Made by a program: the position numbers and the translations under genes. The notes under the pieces were generated by a model that ran no database searches, was not told the origin of the DNA, and worked only from the letters and a program-made list of their open reading frames with translations. Below, one piece after another: positions 1 to 8,409 of a stretch of DNA of 49,477 nt. The first letter of the stretch is position 1. Every line of letters starts with the position of its first letter. The stretch is from Methanolobus sp. UBA32 (GTDB lineage Archaea > Halobacteriota > Methanosarcinia > Methanosarcinales > Methanosarcinaceae). The stretch spans positions 1 to 49,477 of the forward strand of contig DAZF01000055.1 of assembly GCA_002507205.1 (NCBI GenBank), read 5' to 3'.

Positions 1-340
1 TAGCTATCCTCAAAATCAGAATGAAATGAAGATAAATACACAAAATGATAAAAATAAGAGGATCAAATTGAGTTTGAAGACTTAACTGAATCTAAAATGA
101 GTGAATATCGAAATCCTCTATAGCATCAAATTTATATTTCACACTTCTTCTAATTAGCTTGAATCGTTAGCAGGCACGAAATAATATGACACAGTACTGT
201 CAAACTACAGCGGTTTTAAAATGTACTTCAATTAGTTTAAATATGATACTGCAAGACAAAAAAATACCGCAACATATATTTTTAAGTTAGAACACAGATA
301 CTACGTTATTAAAATTTAAAAAGATGTAAAAGGGATTCAA
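1..340. other. Gene-free AT-rich stretch upstream of ramA
   Basis: I see no supportable gene here: every frame is broken by stops and no RNA gene is apparent. The right end carries the ramA promoter. The left part is plain AT-rich intergenic DNA, and the gene that should lie to its left is outside the window. Confidence 0.6.
273..283 (+). promoter_or_regulatory. Probable TATA box of ramA
   Basis: The run catatattttt is preceded by accgcaa, a possible BRE. An archaeal start about 25 bases downstream would fall near 300 and leave a leader of about 40 nt before the ATG at 341. Assignment is by position and composition only. Confidence 0.45.
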
Positions 341-1963
341 ATGAAACTTGGAGTTGCAATAGATATAGGTACCAGTGGTATCAGAGCACAGAAAATAGAC
401 CTGGAAAGTGGCGATATCCAGAAGACCGTCATTACTCTTCGCAATCCCCTTCCGGGAGCTAATGTAATGGATCACCTGGACTTTGCTATCACTTACGGGT
501 TGGACCTTGCTCAGGGCCTGCACGTCAATGCAGTAAAACATGTCATCGAAACGCTGGGCATTAAACCAGGAGAACTGGAGAGAATGGCCATTTGTGGAAA
601 CCCGATACAGCTTTCAATTTTTCAGGGAATCCCTATAGATGATCTTGCTTATGCAGGTGAAAGGAAGAAAGAAAAACTGAACATCAAGGATCAGGAGAGA
701 AATGCCCGTATCATTGATTGTTCTGAGATAAAAGGACTTGAAGTCTATCCTAATTCAAAACTTGTCGTCCCACCAGCCATCAGGCACGAAGTTGGTGCCG
801 ATGCACTTGCACTTATCATTAAATCAGGTTTCCTGGAGACAAAGGACACAGCAATCGCCACTGACTACGGAACCAACGCTGAGATGGCACTTATTCACCA
901 AGGCACCATCTATACAGGTTCAGCAGCAGCAGGCCCTGCACTTGAAGGACAGCAGATAAAATACGGAAAGCTTGCATCACCTTTTGTCATCTCAGATGTT
1001 GAATTTGAGAATGGAAACATACGCAATTATGTACTTGACGAAGAGATGAACACTGTCAAGGCCCAGCTTATAAACCCAAACAACGGAGACATAATTGAAG
1101 AGGATTCCATTAAAGCAAAAGGAATTACCGGAACCGGAGTTATTGCTATCATTGAAGCAGGAATGAAGAACGGAATTATCCAGCTTCCAAAGATCAACAC
1201 ACCTGATCACATACTTTACCTGCAGGATAAGATCAAGTTCTTTGAGAAGGATGTCGAAGCAGCCGGACTTGCAATGGGAGCTATACGCGCAGGACACCTT
1301 GCACTGTGTAATGCAGCAGGAATAGAAGTAGCTGATGTTAAGAAAGCATACATGTCCGGTGCAGCTGGTACTTACATGGATGCTGTGAAGGCACACCAGG
1401 TAGGTATGGTGCCATACAATGTCGATGAGGTCATACAGATAGGTAACACATCATTGATAGTTGCAAAAGAAATCCTCCTATCAGAAGAAAGACTCTGGGA
1501 ACTTCAGGAAATTGCAGCAAAGATTGTAAGCAACCACGTAATGTTTGCAACTGATCAGGCATTCAAGGACGCATACATCCAGGAAATATCATACTGGAGC
1601 GAAGGAATGCCTTTCAAGATGCTCAAGAAATTCCTGAAGAAGAAGGGACTTCCACAAATAGACCTGCCTGAAGGTACCACAAAGGTCACCAAAGTTGTGG
1701 AAAAAGATATACCCATACTTGGTGATGAAGGACTTGAAGTACTCGAACGTGTTGGTACATACCTGACAATGAAGGTAACCTGCCCAGAATGTCCAAAATG
1801 CATCAAGGTCTGTCCGAATGATGCAATTACCATCGATGAAGAAGGTGTTGTAATGATAAGTTCCGACCTTTGTGATGGTGCAAACTGTAAGAGATGCATT
1901 AATGCATGTCCAAAGGATACATTCAGATGGGAGAACCTTACTGTGCTGGAACAATCAGCATAA
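341..1963 (+). CDS. ramA: RamA-type corrinoid protein reductive activase
   Basis: This 540-residue protein matches RamA of Methanosarcina, the iron-sulfur ATPase that reduces inactive Co(II) corrinoid proteins back to Co(I) in methyl-coenzyme M formation from methylamines and methanol. The N-terminus has an actin/Hsp70-type phosphate loop (DIGTSGIRAQ, residues 9-18). The middle is the RACo C-terminal/DUF4445-like ATPase region. The C-terminus carries two [4Fe-4S] motifs: Cys481, 484, 487 and 491, then Cys511, 516, 519 and 523, with the second set spaced CX4CX2CX3C. Length agrees with the family, which is about 60 kDa. The ATG at 341 has only a weak ribosome site (aaggga). A CobW-type gene follows after 41 T-rich bases, and mtaCB lies downstream on the same strand, so MtaC is an obvious local client. 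That pairing is inferred from position. Confidence 0.93.
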   Translation: MKLGVAIDIGTSGIRAQKIDLESGDIQKTVITLRNPLPGANVMDHLDFAITYGLDLAQGLHVNAVKHVIETLGIKPGELERMAICGNPIQLSIFQGIPIDDLAYAGERKKEKLNIKDQERNARIIDCSEIKGLEVYPNSKLVVPPAIRHEVGADALALIIKSGFLETKDTAIATDYGTNAEMALIHQGTIYTGSAAAGPALEGQQIKYGKLASPFVISDVEFENGNIRNYVLDEEMNTVKAQLINPNNGDIIEEDSIKAKGITGTGVIAIIEAGMKNGIIQLPKINTPDHILYLQDKIKFFEKDVEAAGLAMGAIRAGHLALCNAAGIEVADVKKAYMSGAAGTYMDAVKAHQVGMVPYNVDEVIQIGNTSLIVAKEILLSEERLWELQEIAAKIVSNHVMFATDQAFKDAYIQEISYWSEGMPFKMLKKFLKKKGLPQIDLPEGTTKVTKVVEKDIPILGDEGLEVLERVGTYLTMKVTCPECPKCIKVCPNDAITIDEEGVVMISSDLCDGANCKRCINACPKDTFRWENLTVLEQSA

Positions 1964-2004
1964 TCCCTTTTTTTATTGGATTTTTTTTAAAGAAGGTATA
2001 AGAT

Positions 2005-3138
2005 ATGAAAATACTCGTAGTCGGTGGATTTTTAGGTAGTGGAAAAACATCTACCATCATAAGATTAGGAACGGAATTCAGTAAAGCTGGTCAGAAAGTT
2101 GCCATTGTTGTGAATGAGATTGGTGAAATCGGCCTTGATGGAGATGTGATCTCAAAGTACGGCCTTGATATGACTGAACTTACAGGCGGATGTATTTGCT
2201 GTTCACTTAAGGTTAACATGAAAGTAACATTGTACCATCTGGAAAAAGATTACCACCCCGATATAGTACTCATTGAACCCACCGGAATAGCATTCCCACA
2301 ACTCATAAAGAACGAAGTCAGCCTGATGGAACTGAAGAACACGACCATACAACCCCTTGTTACGCTGATAGATGGTAGCAGGTTCAAACAGTTAATGAAG
2401 GAAGTTAAGAATTTTGCCATGCGACAGATCATCGATGCAGAGATATTAGGCATCAACAAGATAGACCTGGTAGAAGAGATACGAATACCAATTATTGAGG
2501 CTTCTGTACAACAACTAAACCCAAAAGCGAAGGTTGTACTTCTTTCTGCATCGCATGAAGATGAGCACTGGCACAACTTTGTCAGACTTACAATGAGGGA
2601 GGAACCTGTATATCAAGAAACGCGCCAGCTGAAAACAACGAGTTCAGATACGCAAGAGATTGATGAAACCACAGGAATGCAAATTGAGGAGACTCTTGAC
2701 TCCATTGAAGCATCGGGCATATCCAGCTATGCTACAGAGTACATGCTAAATGATAGGATCAACACGGACCTTGCACAAAACGTTGCAAAGGATATAATGG
2801 ACGCTATCAAATCAAAAGTTATTGCGATAAGTCCTGAATTTGTGGGACACATCAAGTTGTTCATAGAATCCGATTCAAATACTGTTAAGACAAACCTCAC
2901 TGCTTATGACCAGAATGTAACAATGGAAGTTATTGACACTGTTACCGGAGATATGCCCCGACTCAAGATACTCTCCGCAGTTTCAAGCATCGACCATGAA
3001 AAGCTTGTACATATAGTAAATGACACTGTTTCAGAAGAGCTTAGCAAGAAAAAGATCATTTTCAAACACATCAAGCCACATAATCATGATCATGTCCATG
3101 GGCACCCAACACCAATTGATCTAAGCAATAACAATTGA
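2005..3138 (+). CDS. CobW/COG0523-family GTPase, probable metal or cofactor chaperone
   Basis: A 377-residue G3E-family GTPase. The P-loop is GGFLGSGKT (residues 7-15). The family metal-binding signature CXCC is present as GGCICC (Cys63, 65, 66). The switch motif IEPTG and the guanine-specificity motif NKID follow. The C-terminal end is rich in histidine (NHDHVHGH), as in COG0523 metallochaperones. An insert of about 60 polar residues rich in Glu and Thr sits between the GTPase and CobW C-terminal parts. Family members deliver Zn, Co or Ni, or act on corrinoids. Lying 41 nt after ramA and upstream of mtaCB, whose products need cobalamin (MtaC) and zinc (MtaB), suggests service to the methanol system; the metal cannot be read from sequence. 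The ATG at 2005 has gaaggt upstream as ribosome site. Confidence 0.85.
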   Translation: MKILVVGGFLGSGKTSTIIRLGTEFSKAGQKVAIVVNEIGEIGLDGDVISKYGLDMTELTGGCICCSLKVNMKVTLYHLEKDYHPDIVLIEPTGIAFPQLIKNEVSLMELKNTTIQPLVTLIDGSRFKQLMKEVKNFAMRQIIDAEILGINKIDLVEEIRIPIIEASVQQLNPKAKVVLLSASHEDEHWHNFVRLTMREEPVYQETRQLKTTSSDTQEIDETTGMQIEETLDSIEASGISSYATEYMLNDRINTDLAQNVAKDIMDAIKSKVIAISPEFVGHIKLFIESDSNTVKTNLTAYDQNVTMEVIDTVTGDMPRLKILSAVSSIDHEKLVHIVNDTVSEELSKKKIIFKHIKPHNHDHVHGHPTPIDLSNNN

Positions 3139-3147
3139 TTAAAATAC

Positions 3148-3185
3148 GGCTTTATACAAACAAAGCCTATTCCTTCTTTTTTTGT
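3148..3185 (+). terminator. Hairpin plus T-tract after the CobW-type gene
   Basis: Ten bases after the stop codon a 6-bp stem (ggcttt at 3148-3153, aaagcc at 3162-3167) with an 8-base loop is followed by ttcttttttt. This fits a U-rich archaeal termination site and separates the ramA-cobW pair from mtaCB. Confidence 0.55.
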
Positions 3186-3763
3186 TACTTTTTAGAATAT
3201 TGTCCCCTTGTTGATAAATCAAGAATGAGGCGTTCTCATCAACAATTGTAGGAAATCTCTGTGAATATAAGACGATATATAAGTATATCGCATGAACAGA
3301 TGAAAAACATCTTTTTTGTAGATTTGTCGATATCCAATATGTAGACTTCGACTTTTGACGATACTTAAATCAAACGGTTAACAATAGATTAAGAAAAAAG
3401 TAACGAATCTAAAAACAATGCAACTGTATTCATTAGATAAAAGAGTCACTAATGTTCCTTGGATGGTTGCTAAATTTCAGCATATTTCTAAAAAATATAT
3501 TTTTACATAAATATGTTAATAGATAACAAGCAAACTTTAGTTACATAAAGAAAATACAAAGAATAACCAGTGATATTTAAAGTTAACTGATACATTGTAA
3601 TTTTCTTACAATTAATAAGTGAATAAAATAAATAAGTAGAGCACATACTGTGCAAATATAATCACATATGAAACACCAATACACAACTAAAAATGAAAAC
3701 AGATGGTACTGTGTAAGAATATACAGGCATATTATATGATAACTATAGTATAATTTTCTGAAA
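3186..3763. other. Long gene-free region upstream of the mtaC promoter
   Basis: No coding frame of useful length is present. It contains an imperfect hairpin (ttgttgat at 3208-3215 with atcaacaa at 3238-3245, and an inner agaa/ttct pair) and a near-palindromic TATA-like stretch at 3273-3290 (cgatatataagtatatcg). Spacers of this kind upstream of mtaCB operons in Methanosarcina bind Msr-type regulators and give long leaders; whether this one does is unknown. Confidence 0.5.
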
Positions 3764-3779
3764 CCGATAGGTTTATATA
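3764..3779 (+). promoter_or_regulatory. mtaC promoter: BRE plus TATA box
   Basis: The element ccgataggtttatata combines a BRE-like half (ccgatagg) with TATA (tttatata, 3772-3779). Nearly the same string, ccaatagttttatatc, stands at the mtaA promoter on the other strand. Transcription should start near 3800, leaving a leader of about 180 nt before mtaC. Confidence 0.7.
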
Positions 3780-3837
3780 CGTACTTGGATTATGTGATTA
3801 TGTGGAAAGATGAAGTTAGTGAATGACTAAAGATCGT

Positions 3838-3946
3838 TAGCAAATTGTTGTGGAGACTTTTGCTACATCACTAAAAGTCAGAAGCCAACGGATGCCCACC
3901 TGCTGCTTTACAGCATACTTCGCTTGAATGTATGATGAGTAGCAGG
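3838..3946 (+). promoter_or_regulatory. Structured 5' leader of mtaC mRNA (two hairpins)
   Basis: Within the inferred leader, tagcaaa (3838-3844) pairs with tttgcta (3859-3865). Next, cctgctgc (3899-3906) pairs with gtagcagg (3939-3946) with one G-U, enclosing an inner gcatac/gtatg stem (3913-3918 with 3930-3934). The strong ribosome site aaggaggt (3963-3970) follows, 8 nt before the ATG. Post-transcriptional control through long leaders is known for mtaCB operons of Methanosarcina acetivorans; a role for these hairpins is inference. Confidence 0.45.
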
Positions 3947-3978
3947 AAGTCAATCTAGATCTAAGGAGGTAGAATTAG

Positions 3979-4740
3979 ATGGATATAGACCCAAGTAAAA
4001 TATTGATTAGGTACAATGTGCAGAAAGAAAAAGCACAGTCACCAGAAGAGTTAGCAGCTGAAATGTTCCCTAAAGCAGAACCAGCAAGATCAATCTGTGC
4101 TGCAATCTTTGATGGAGAAGAAGACGACGTTATCGAAGGCCTTGAGAAGGCAATCGAAGGCGGAGCAGACCCTATTGCACTCATTGACGATGTGCTTATG
4201 GTTGGAATGAAGATCACAACAGACCTGTACGACCAGGGTGTAATCTTCTTGCCAAACGTTATGATGTCAGCAGATGCAATGCTCGAAGGTATCGAGTTCT
4301 GTAAGGAACAGGGCGGATCAGCACCAAAACCAAAAGGAAAGGTTGTCTGCCATGTAGCAGAAGGTGACGTACACGACATCGGTAAGACTATTGTAGCAGC
4401 ACTCCTCAGAGCAGCTGGTTATGAAGTAGTAGACCTTGGCCGTGACTGCCCAGTCGATGAAGTTATCGCAGCTGTAAAGAAGGAAAGCCCAATGATGCTT
4501 ACCGGAACAGCATTGATGACAACAACAATGTATGCATTCAAGGAAGTCAATGACAGACTCCTCGAGTCTGGTATAAAGATACCATTCCAGTGTGGTGGCG
4601 GAGCAGTAAACCAGGACTTCGTAACCCAGTACGAACTCGGAGTATATGGTGAAGAAGCAGCAGATGCACCAAAGATGGCAGATGCAATCGTTGCAGGAAA
4701 AGGACTTGCACAGCTGAAGGAAACCTTCCACAAACACTAA
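3979..4740 (+). CDS. mtaC: Methanol-specific corrinoid protein MtaC
   Basis: A 253-residue corrinoid protein that carries the methyl group from MtaB to MtaA in the cytoplasm. The N-terminal helical cap domain (about residues 30-115) holds MVGMKITTDLYDQGVIFLPN, and the Rossmann-type B12 domain follows. The base-off ligand motif GDVHDIGK places the cobalt ligand at His132, equivalent to His136 of M. barkeri MtaC. Phrases such as CHVAEGDVHDIG, TGTALMTTTMYAFKEVND and CGGGAVNQDFV are typical of MtaC rather than MtmC, MtbC or MttC. The start is fixed by a near-perfect Shine-Dalgarno sequence. mtaB follows after 12 nt, so the two form the classic mtaCB operon. High expression is likely from the strong promoter, ribosome site and codon pattern. 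Confidence 0.96.
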   Translation: MDIDPSKILIRYNVQKEKAQSPEELAAEMFPKAEPARSICAAIFDGEEDDVIEGLEKAIEGGADPIALIDDVLMVGMKITTDLYDQGVIFLPNVMMSADAMLEGIEFCKEQGGSAPKPKGKVVCHVAEGDVHDIGKTIVAALLRAAGYEVVDLGRDCPVDEVIAAVKKESPMMLTGTALMTTTMYAFKEVNDRLLESGIKIPFQCGGGAVNQDFVTQYELGVYGEEAADAPKMADAIVAGKGLAQLKETFHKH

Positions 4741-4752
4741 GGAGTGAGAGAA

Positions 4753-6138
4753 ATGGTAAAAAGATACACATCAATGGCATACAAAGCTGCTGACGACATG
4801 ATCTTCGGTAAGTCAGTTTACCCAGTCAAAGCAGAACTCGGTTTAGAAGTAGGTGCAGGATACGTAACAGCAGAAGTAAACTACGCACCAAGACCTGAAG
4901 CAGGTGTCTCCAAGGAGAAACTCGTTTCAGAATACCGCAGGCTCACAACTGACATCATGGCAAGAGCTGTACAGGTCGGTTTCCCAGCAATATCACTGGA
5001 AACAGAACACGTCGAGCAGATGACCAACAACCCAACATGGGGTGGAGAAGTCGCTCACGTACAGAAGACCATCATGGAAGAATACCATGAAGAATACGGA
5101 ATAAAATGTGGTCTCAGGCACACACCTGGTGACATCCGTGAAGACCGTGACCTTCTTGCACTGATTGGCGCAAAATATGACACCCTTATGGAGTCATTCG
5201 AACAGGTTGCAGAGAACGGAGCAGACTTCCTGTCCATCGAAACAATGGGCGGTAAGGAAATTCTTGACTACGCAATTCTTAGAAACGACGTACCAGGTCT
5301 CATTTACGCAATTGGCTGCCTTGGTTCAATTGACATGACCATGATATGGGAAGACATAAGGAAGATCGCAGACAAGAAGGGAAGAATTGCAGCTGGTGAC
5401 ACAGACTGTGCACAGGCAAACACCGCAATGTTCATTGCAGGTGGTCTCCTCGACAAGAACCTTGCACACACCCTTGCAATCATCGCAAGAGCAATTTCCG
5501 CACCAAGAACACTCGCAGGCTATGAAGCAGGCGCACAGGGACCTGGAAAGGACTGTGGATACGAGAACACAATCGTAAAGTCCATCACCGGATGCCCAAT
5601 CGCTCAGGAAGGAAAGACCTCAACATGTGCACACTCTGACGTAATGGGTAACCTCGTCATGCAGTGTTGTGACCTCTGGTCAAACGAGTCTGTAGAATAC
5701 CACGCAGAATTCGGTGGTACCTCTGTACAGTGCTGGTCCGAGACCCTTAACTACGATGCAGCAATGCTTAACGTAGCAACAGAGACCGGAAATGCAAAGA
5801 TGCTTCGTGACATCCTCGTACTCTCTGACAAATACAGAGATCCACAGGGATACGTCCTTGCATACGACAACGCATACAAGGTAGGACAGGCAGTCGTAAA
5901 GGACGGAGACGACCTTTACCTCCGTGCAAAGAACGCAGCAGTATCCTGTGTTGACATCCTGAATGCAGCAGACAGCAAGAAACTCGTCATGTCCAAGTTC
6001 GAGATCAATGCACTTAACAATGCAAAGGCAGCACTCGATGCAATGACCGACGAAGCTGACACATTCATGAGCGATTCTGTCGAGAAATACAAGGCAGAAG
6101 TTGCAGTCTTCAGACCAGACGCAAACTACAAGTTCTAA
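4753..6138 (+). CDS. mtaB: Methanol:corrinoid methyltransferase MtaB
   Basis: A zinc enzyme that activates methanol and methylates Co(I) of MtaC. The product is 461 residues, the usual length. By comparison with M. barkeri MtaB (Glu164, Cys220, Cys269) the zinc ligands are Glu163, Cys219 (in DTDCAQAN) and Cys268 (in GKDCGYEN). An in-frame GTG at 4744 would add three residues, but that GTG lies inside the Shine-Dalgarno sequence ggagtg, so the ATG at 4753 is preferred. It is the second gene of mtaCB. No in-frame TAG codon occurs, as expected because methanol methyltransferases, unlike the methylamine ones, do not need pyrrolysine. The mRNA end is marked by a hairpin that includes the stop codon. 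Confidence 0.96.
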   Translation: MVKRYTSMAYKAADDMIFGKSVYPVKAELGLEVGAGYVTAEVNYAPRPEAGVSKEKLVSEYRRLTTDIMARAVQVGFPAISLETEHVEQMTNNPTWGGEVAHVQKTIMEEYHEEYGIKCGLRHTPGDIREDRDLLALIGAKYDTLMESFEQVAENGADFLSIETMGGKEILDYAILRNDVPGLIYAIGCLGSIDMTMIWEDIRKIADKKGRIAAGDTDCAQANTAMFIAGGLLDKNLAHTLAIIARAISAPRTLAGYEAGAQGPGKDCGYENTIVKSITGCPIAQEGKTSTCAHSDVMGNLVMQCCDLWSNESVEYHAEFGGTSVQCWSETLNYDAAMLNVATETGNAKMLRDILVLSDKYRDPQGYVLAYDNAYKVGQAVVKDGDDLYLRAKNAAVSCVDILNAADSKKLVMSKFEINALNNAKAALDAMTDEADTFMSDSVEKYKAEVAVFRPDANYKF

Positions 6139-6174
6139 ATTTAGAACTTGTTTCTTTTTTCTTTTTTTTCTCTC
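6131..6174 (+). terminator. mtaCB terminator overlapping the stop codon
   Basis: A perfect 18-base palindrome, agttctaaatttagaact (6131-6148), includes the mtaB stop codon. It is followed by a long pyrimidine run, mostly T, to 6174. Stem plus T-tract is a convincing transcription end between convergent mtaB and the hydantoinase-like gene. Confidence 0.75.
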
Positions 6175-6252
6175 AAAAATAATAACCCATACTGTAAAGT
6201 ATGCTGTTTTCCTATGCTTTTGTAAAAAAGAAAGTGTAGTCAAAAAAGAAGA

Positions 6253-8184
6253 TTACAATATGAACTTTTTAGGATAACCTACACCTGAAATTGTAATTGT
6301 GGTTTCAAGAGGAGCATGTTTCCAGCCTTCCGGAGAAAATGTTTTCGTTGTCATCTTGATATCAATATTATCCTTGCTTACACCACATTCACCCATATAA
6401 TCAAGAACCATACTTTTTCCATGTTCATTTGCATAGTCTACAGCTTCACGATATTTCTCAAAATTTGATCTTCCAACTGGAGAAAATACCAGATAACCTT
6501 GATCAGGATCAGCAACAGAAATTGGCCTTATAATAATCTCAATCCTTTTGATTCCTTTTCCAAAGAGAGCGCCTGCAGCATTTCCAACTTCCGCATGTTT
6601 TGGAATTATTATCTGTGCATCAATTATGTTTTCCATATTTTCACGGTAAGCTGCAACAGGACCACCAAGTAAAACTACAGGGACATCCACCTTAAATCTG
6701 GCATTGAATTCTCCATCAACTATTTTTTTAATCCCTGACCTATCAACATCAGGAAGAATATAAGACATCAGATTGAAAGCCATGTTTCTTGCTACAATAT
6801 CCTTGACCTTGTTGCAGAATTCAAGAGCACCCATCTTATTAAGATCACTAAGTTTATCTGCCCCCGCCTTTGATGCCTCAACATCCCAGAAAGTATATTC
6901 ACCAAGTACATGAAGAGCATCTGTTGGAGTAAAACCAATTGCCTGTATCAACCTTTTCTGAATTAGGGAGTCGATCATAACAGTAGAAGGATACCTTTTG
7001 GACAAGCTGGCAATTTCATTCAGACTCATTGGTTCATCACCAATTACTTTGAACACTTCAGCTTCCGACTCATCAAGGCCAAAGGGTTCAAATCCTGATC
7101 TCATGAAAAACTTGGTAGGTTGAATGTTCCTGTCAAGCACGCTTCTCAAAGGAGATACGCTCCTCTTTAATTTGTCCAGGAATCCAGGATATTTAGAAGA
7201 TGCAAGGCAGAGAGGAATTACCCTTCTCGGACCAATATGAATCGCTTTGGAACATGTCCACACATGACTATCCCCTCCCATTGCGGAAGTTTCCATCCTT
7301 GTTGCACGAACCTTGGTCTTCCAACCACCCACAACAGCCCCTGTATCAGATAACTCCGGTACACCATCGGTTATTGCTGAAACATCGGTGCTTGTTCCAC
7401 CAACATCCACCACTGCACAGGTGTTCTTTCCTGAAAGGAAAGATGCTCCTACAAGACTTGCAGCTGGGCCGGAAAAAATAGATTCTACTGGTTTTTCCAA
7501 TGCATCCTTCAAGCCTACAACAGTGCCATCACATTTTAGCATCAGTAATCTGGCATCGATATTTTTTCTTTTTATCTCATCCATTACAGAAAGGATAAAT
7601 TTATGAGAAATTGGGAGTAGCTGGGCATTCAAAGATGCAGTAACTGCCCTTTCATAGGCACCAAGATCCTGGGAAAGTTCATGACCACATACCACCGGCA
7701 GTCCTGTCAGTTCATGTATCACATCAGTAATGGCCAGTTCATGTTCTGGATTTCGAATACTGAAAACAGATGAAACTGCGAAGGCAGCAACCTCATCTTT
7801 GAACTTTTCAACAAATCTCCTGACTGCATCAATATCAGGTTTTTCAATTTCTTCTCCATTGAAACCATGACCGCCATAAATTGAAAGCACATGTCTTGCC
7901 GGGAACTCACCTTTTACAGGGTGTTCCCCCACAAGGATTAGAGCCACCGGACTTCCAGTACCTTCAAGCACTGTATTAGTAGCAAGAGTTGTAGAAACAG
8001 ATACAAGATTTACATTTTTCAGATGCGTTGGATCAAGCCCATCGATTGCATTCCTGATACCAGCTACAAGGTCAGGATACGTTGTCAATGATTTACTCGA
8101 GTCCACCACAGAAGCATCTGAATCTCTTACAAGAATAGCATCCGTATACGTACCGCCAGCATCAATTCCCAGACTATAGTGCAT
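6253..8184 (-). CDS. Hydantoinase/oxoprolinase (HyuA)-family ATPase
   Basis: A 643-residue protein of the hydantoinase A/oxoprolinase family, part of the sugar kinase/Hsp70/actin fold. The N-terminal phosphate-binding motif is GIDAGGTYTDAIL (residues 6-18). The second, VVDVGGTSTDVS, opens the central domain, and the glycine-rich LLGGPVAAY lies near residue 527. Family members couple ATP hydrolysis to ring opening of hydantoins or 5-oxoproline, but many archaeal members have no known substrate. No hydantoinase B partner is nearby. It lies 225 nt downstream of mtaA on the same strand, behind a terminator and with its own AT-rich upstream region, and converges on mtaCB. A role linked to methanol use or corrinoid maintenance is a guess from position. 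The start ATG has a good ribosome site (aaaggaga). Confidence 0.8.
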   Translation of the reverse strand: MHYSLGIDAGGTYTDAILVRDSDASVVDSSKSLTTYPDLVAGIRNAIDGLDPTHLKNVNLVSVSTTLATNTVLEGTGSPVALILVGEHPVKGEFPARHVLSIYGGHGFNGEEIEKPDIDAVRRFVEKFKDEVAAFAVSSVFSIRNPEHELAITDVIHELTGLPVVCGHELSQDLGAYERAVTASLNAQLLPISHKFILSVMDEIKRKNIDARLLMLKCDGTVVGLKDALEKPVESIFSGPAASLVGASFLSGKNTCAVVDVGGTSTDVSAITDGVPELSDTGAVVGGWKTKVRATRMETSAMGGDSHVWTCSKAIHIGPRRVIPLCLASSKYPGFLDKLKRSVSPLRSVLDRNIQPTKFFMRSGFEPFGLDESEAEVFKVIGDEPMSLNEIASLSKRYPSTVMIDSLIQKRLIQAIGFTPTDALHVLGEYTFWDVEASKAGADKLSDLNKMGALEFCNKVKDIVARNMAFNLMSYILPDVDRSGIKKIVDGEFNARFKVDVPVVLLGGPVAAYRENMENIIDAQIIIPKHAEVGNAAGALFGKGIKRIEIIIRPISVADPDQGYLVFSPVGRSNFEKYREAVDYANEHGKSMVLDYMGECGVSKDNIDIKMTTKTFSPEGWKHAPLETTITISGVGYPKKFIL

Positions 8185-8349
8185 AACATATCTCCTTTTT
8201 TAAATTAAAATACAAAGTCAAATTTCAAAAGACGAACTAGTAGCGCAAATAACTTCTGATTGATTAAAGAAGTAACTAGGTTATATTAAAATTTTATGTT
8301 AACAGTGAATAATGAAAACGAAAGCAATAGAAGGAAAATTAATACAATT

Positions 8350-8397
8350 TGAATAAAAAAGAATGGAGACATAACCATAGTTGAACTATGGTATGTC
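8350..8397 (-). terminator. mtaA terminator
   Basis: Just past the mtaA stop a long hairpin is formed on the minus strand: gacat...atgtc and ccatagt...actatgg, with loop tga and one bulged A (8368-8397). A T6 run follows at lower coordinates. This is a textbook stem plus T-tract and makes read-through into the HyuA-like gene at best partial. Confidence 0.75.
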
Positions 8398-8409
8398 AGT
8401 TTAGAATAT

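Noticed and set aside
3273..3290. Near-palindromic TATA-like stretch as main mtaC promoter
   Set aside because: It would give a leader of nearly 700 nt; the element at 3764-3779 is better formed and is shared with mtaA.
5680..6243. 187-codon frame antisense to mtaB
   Set aside because: It mirrors a highly expressed gene with strong codon bias, has no ribosome site, and the product is Cys/Val-rich without known domains.
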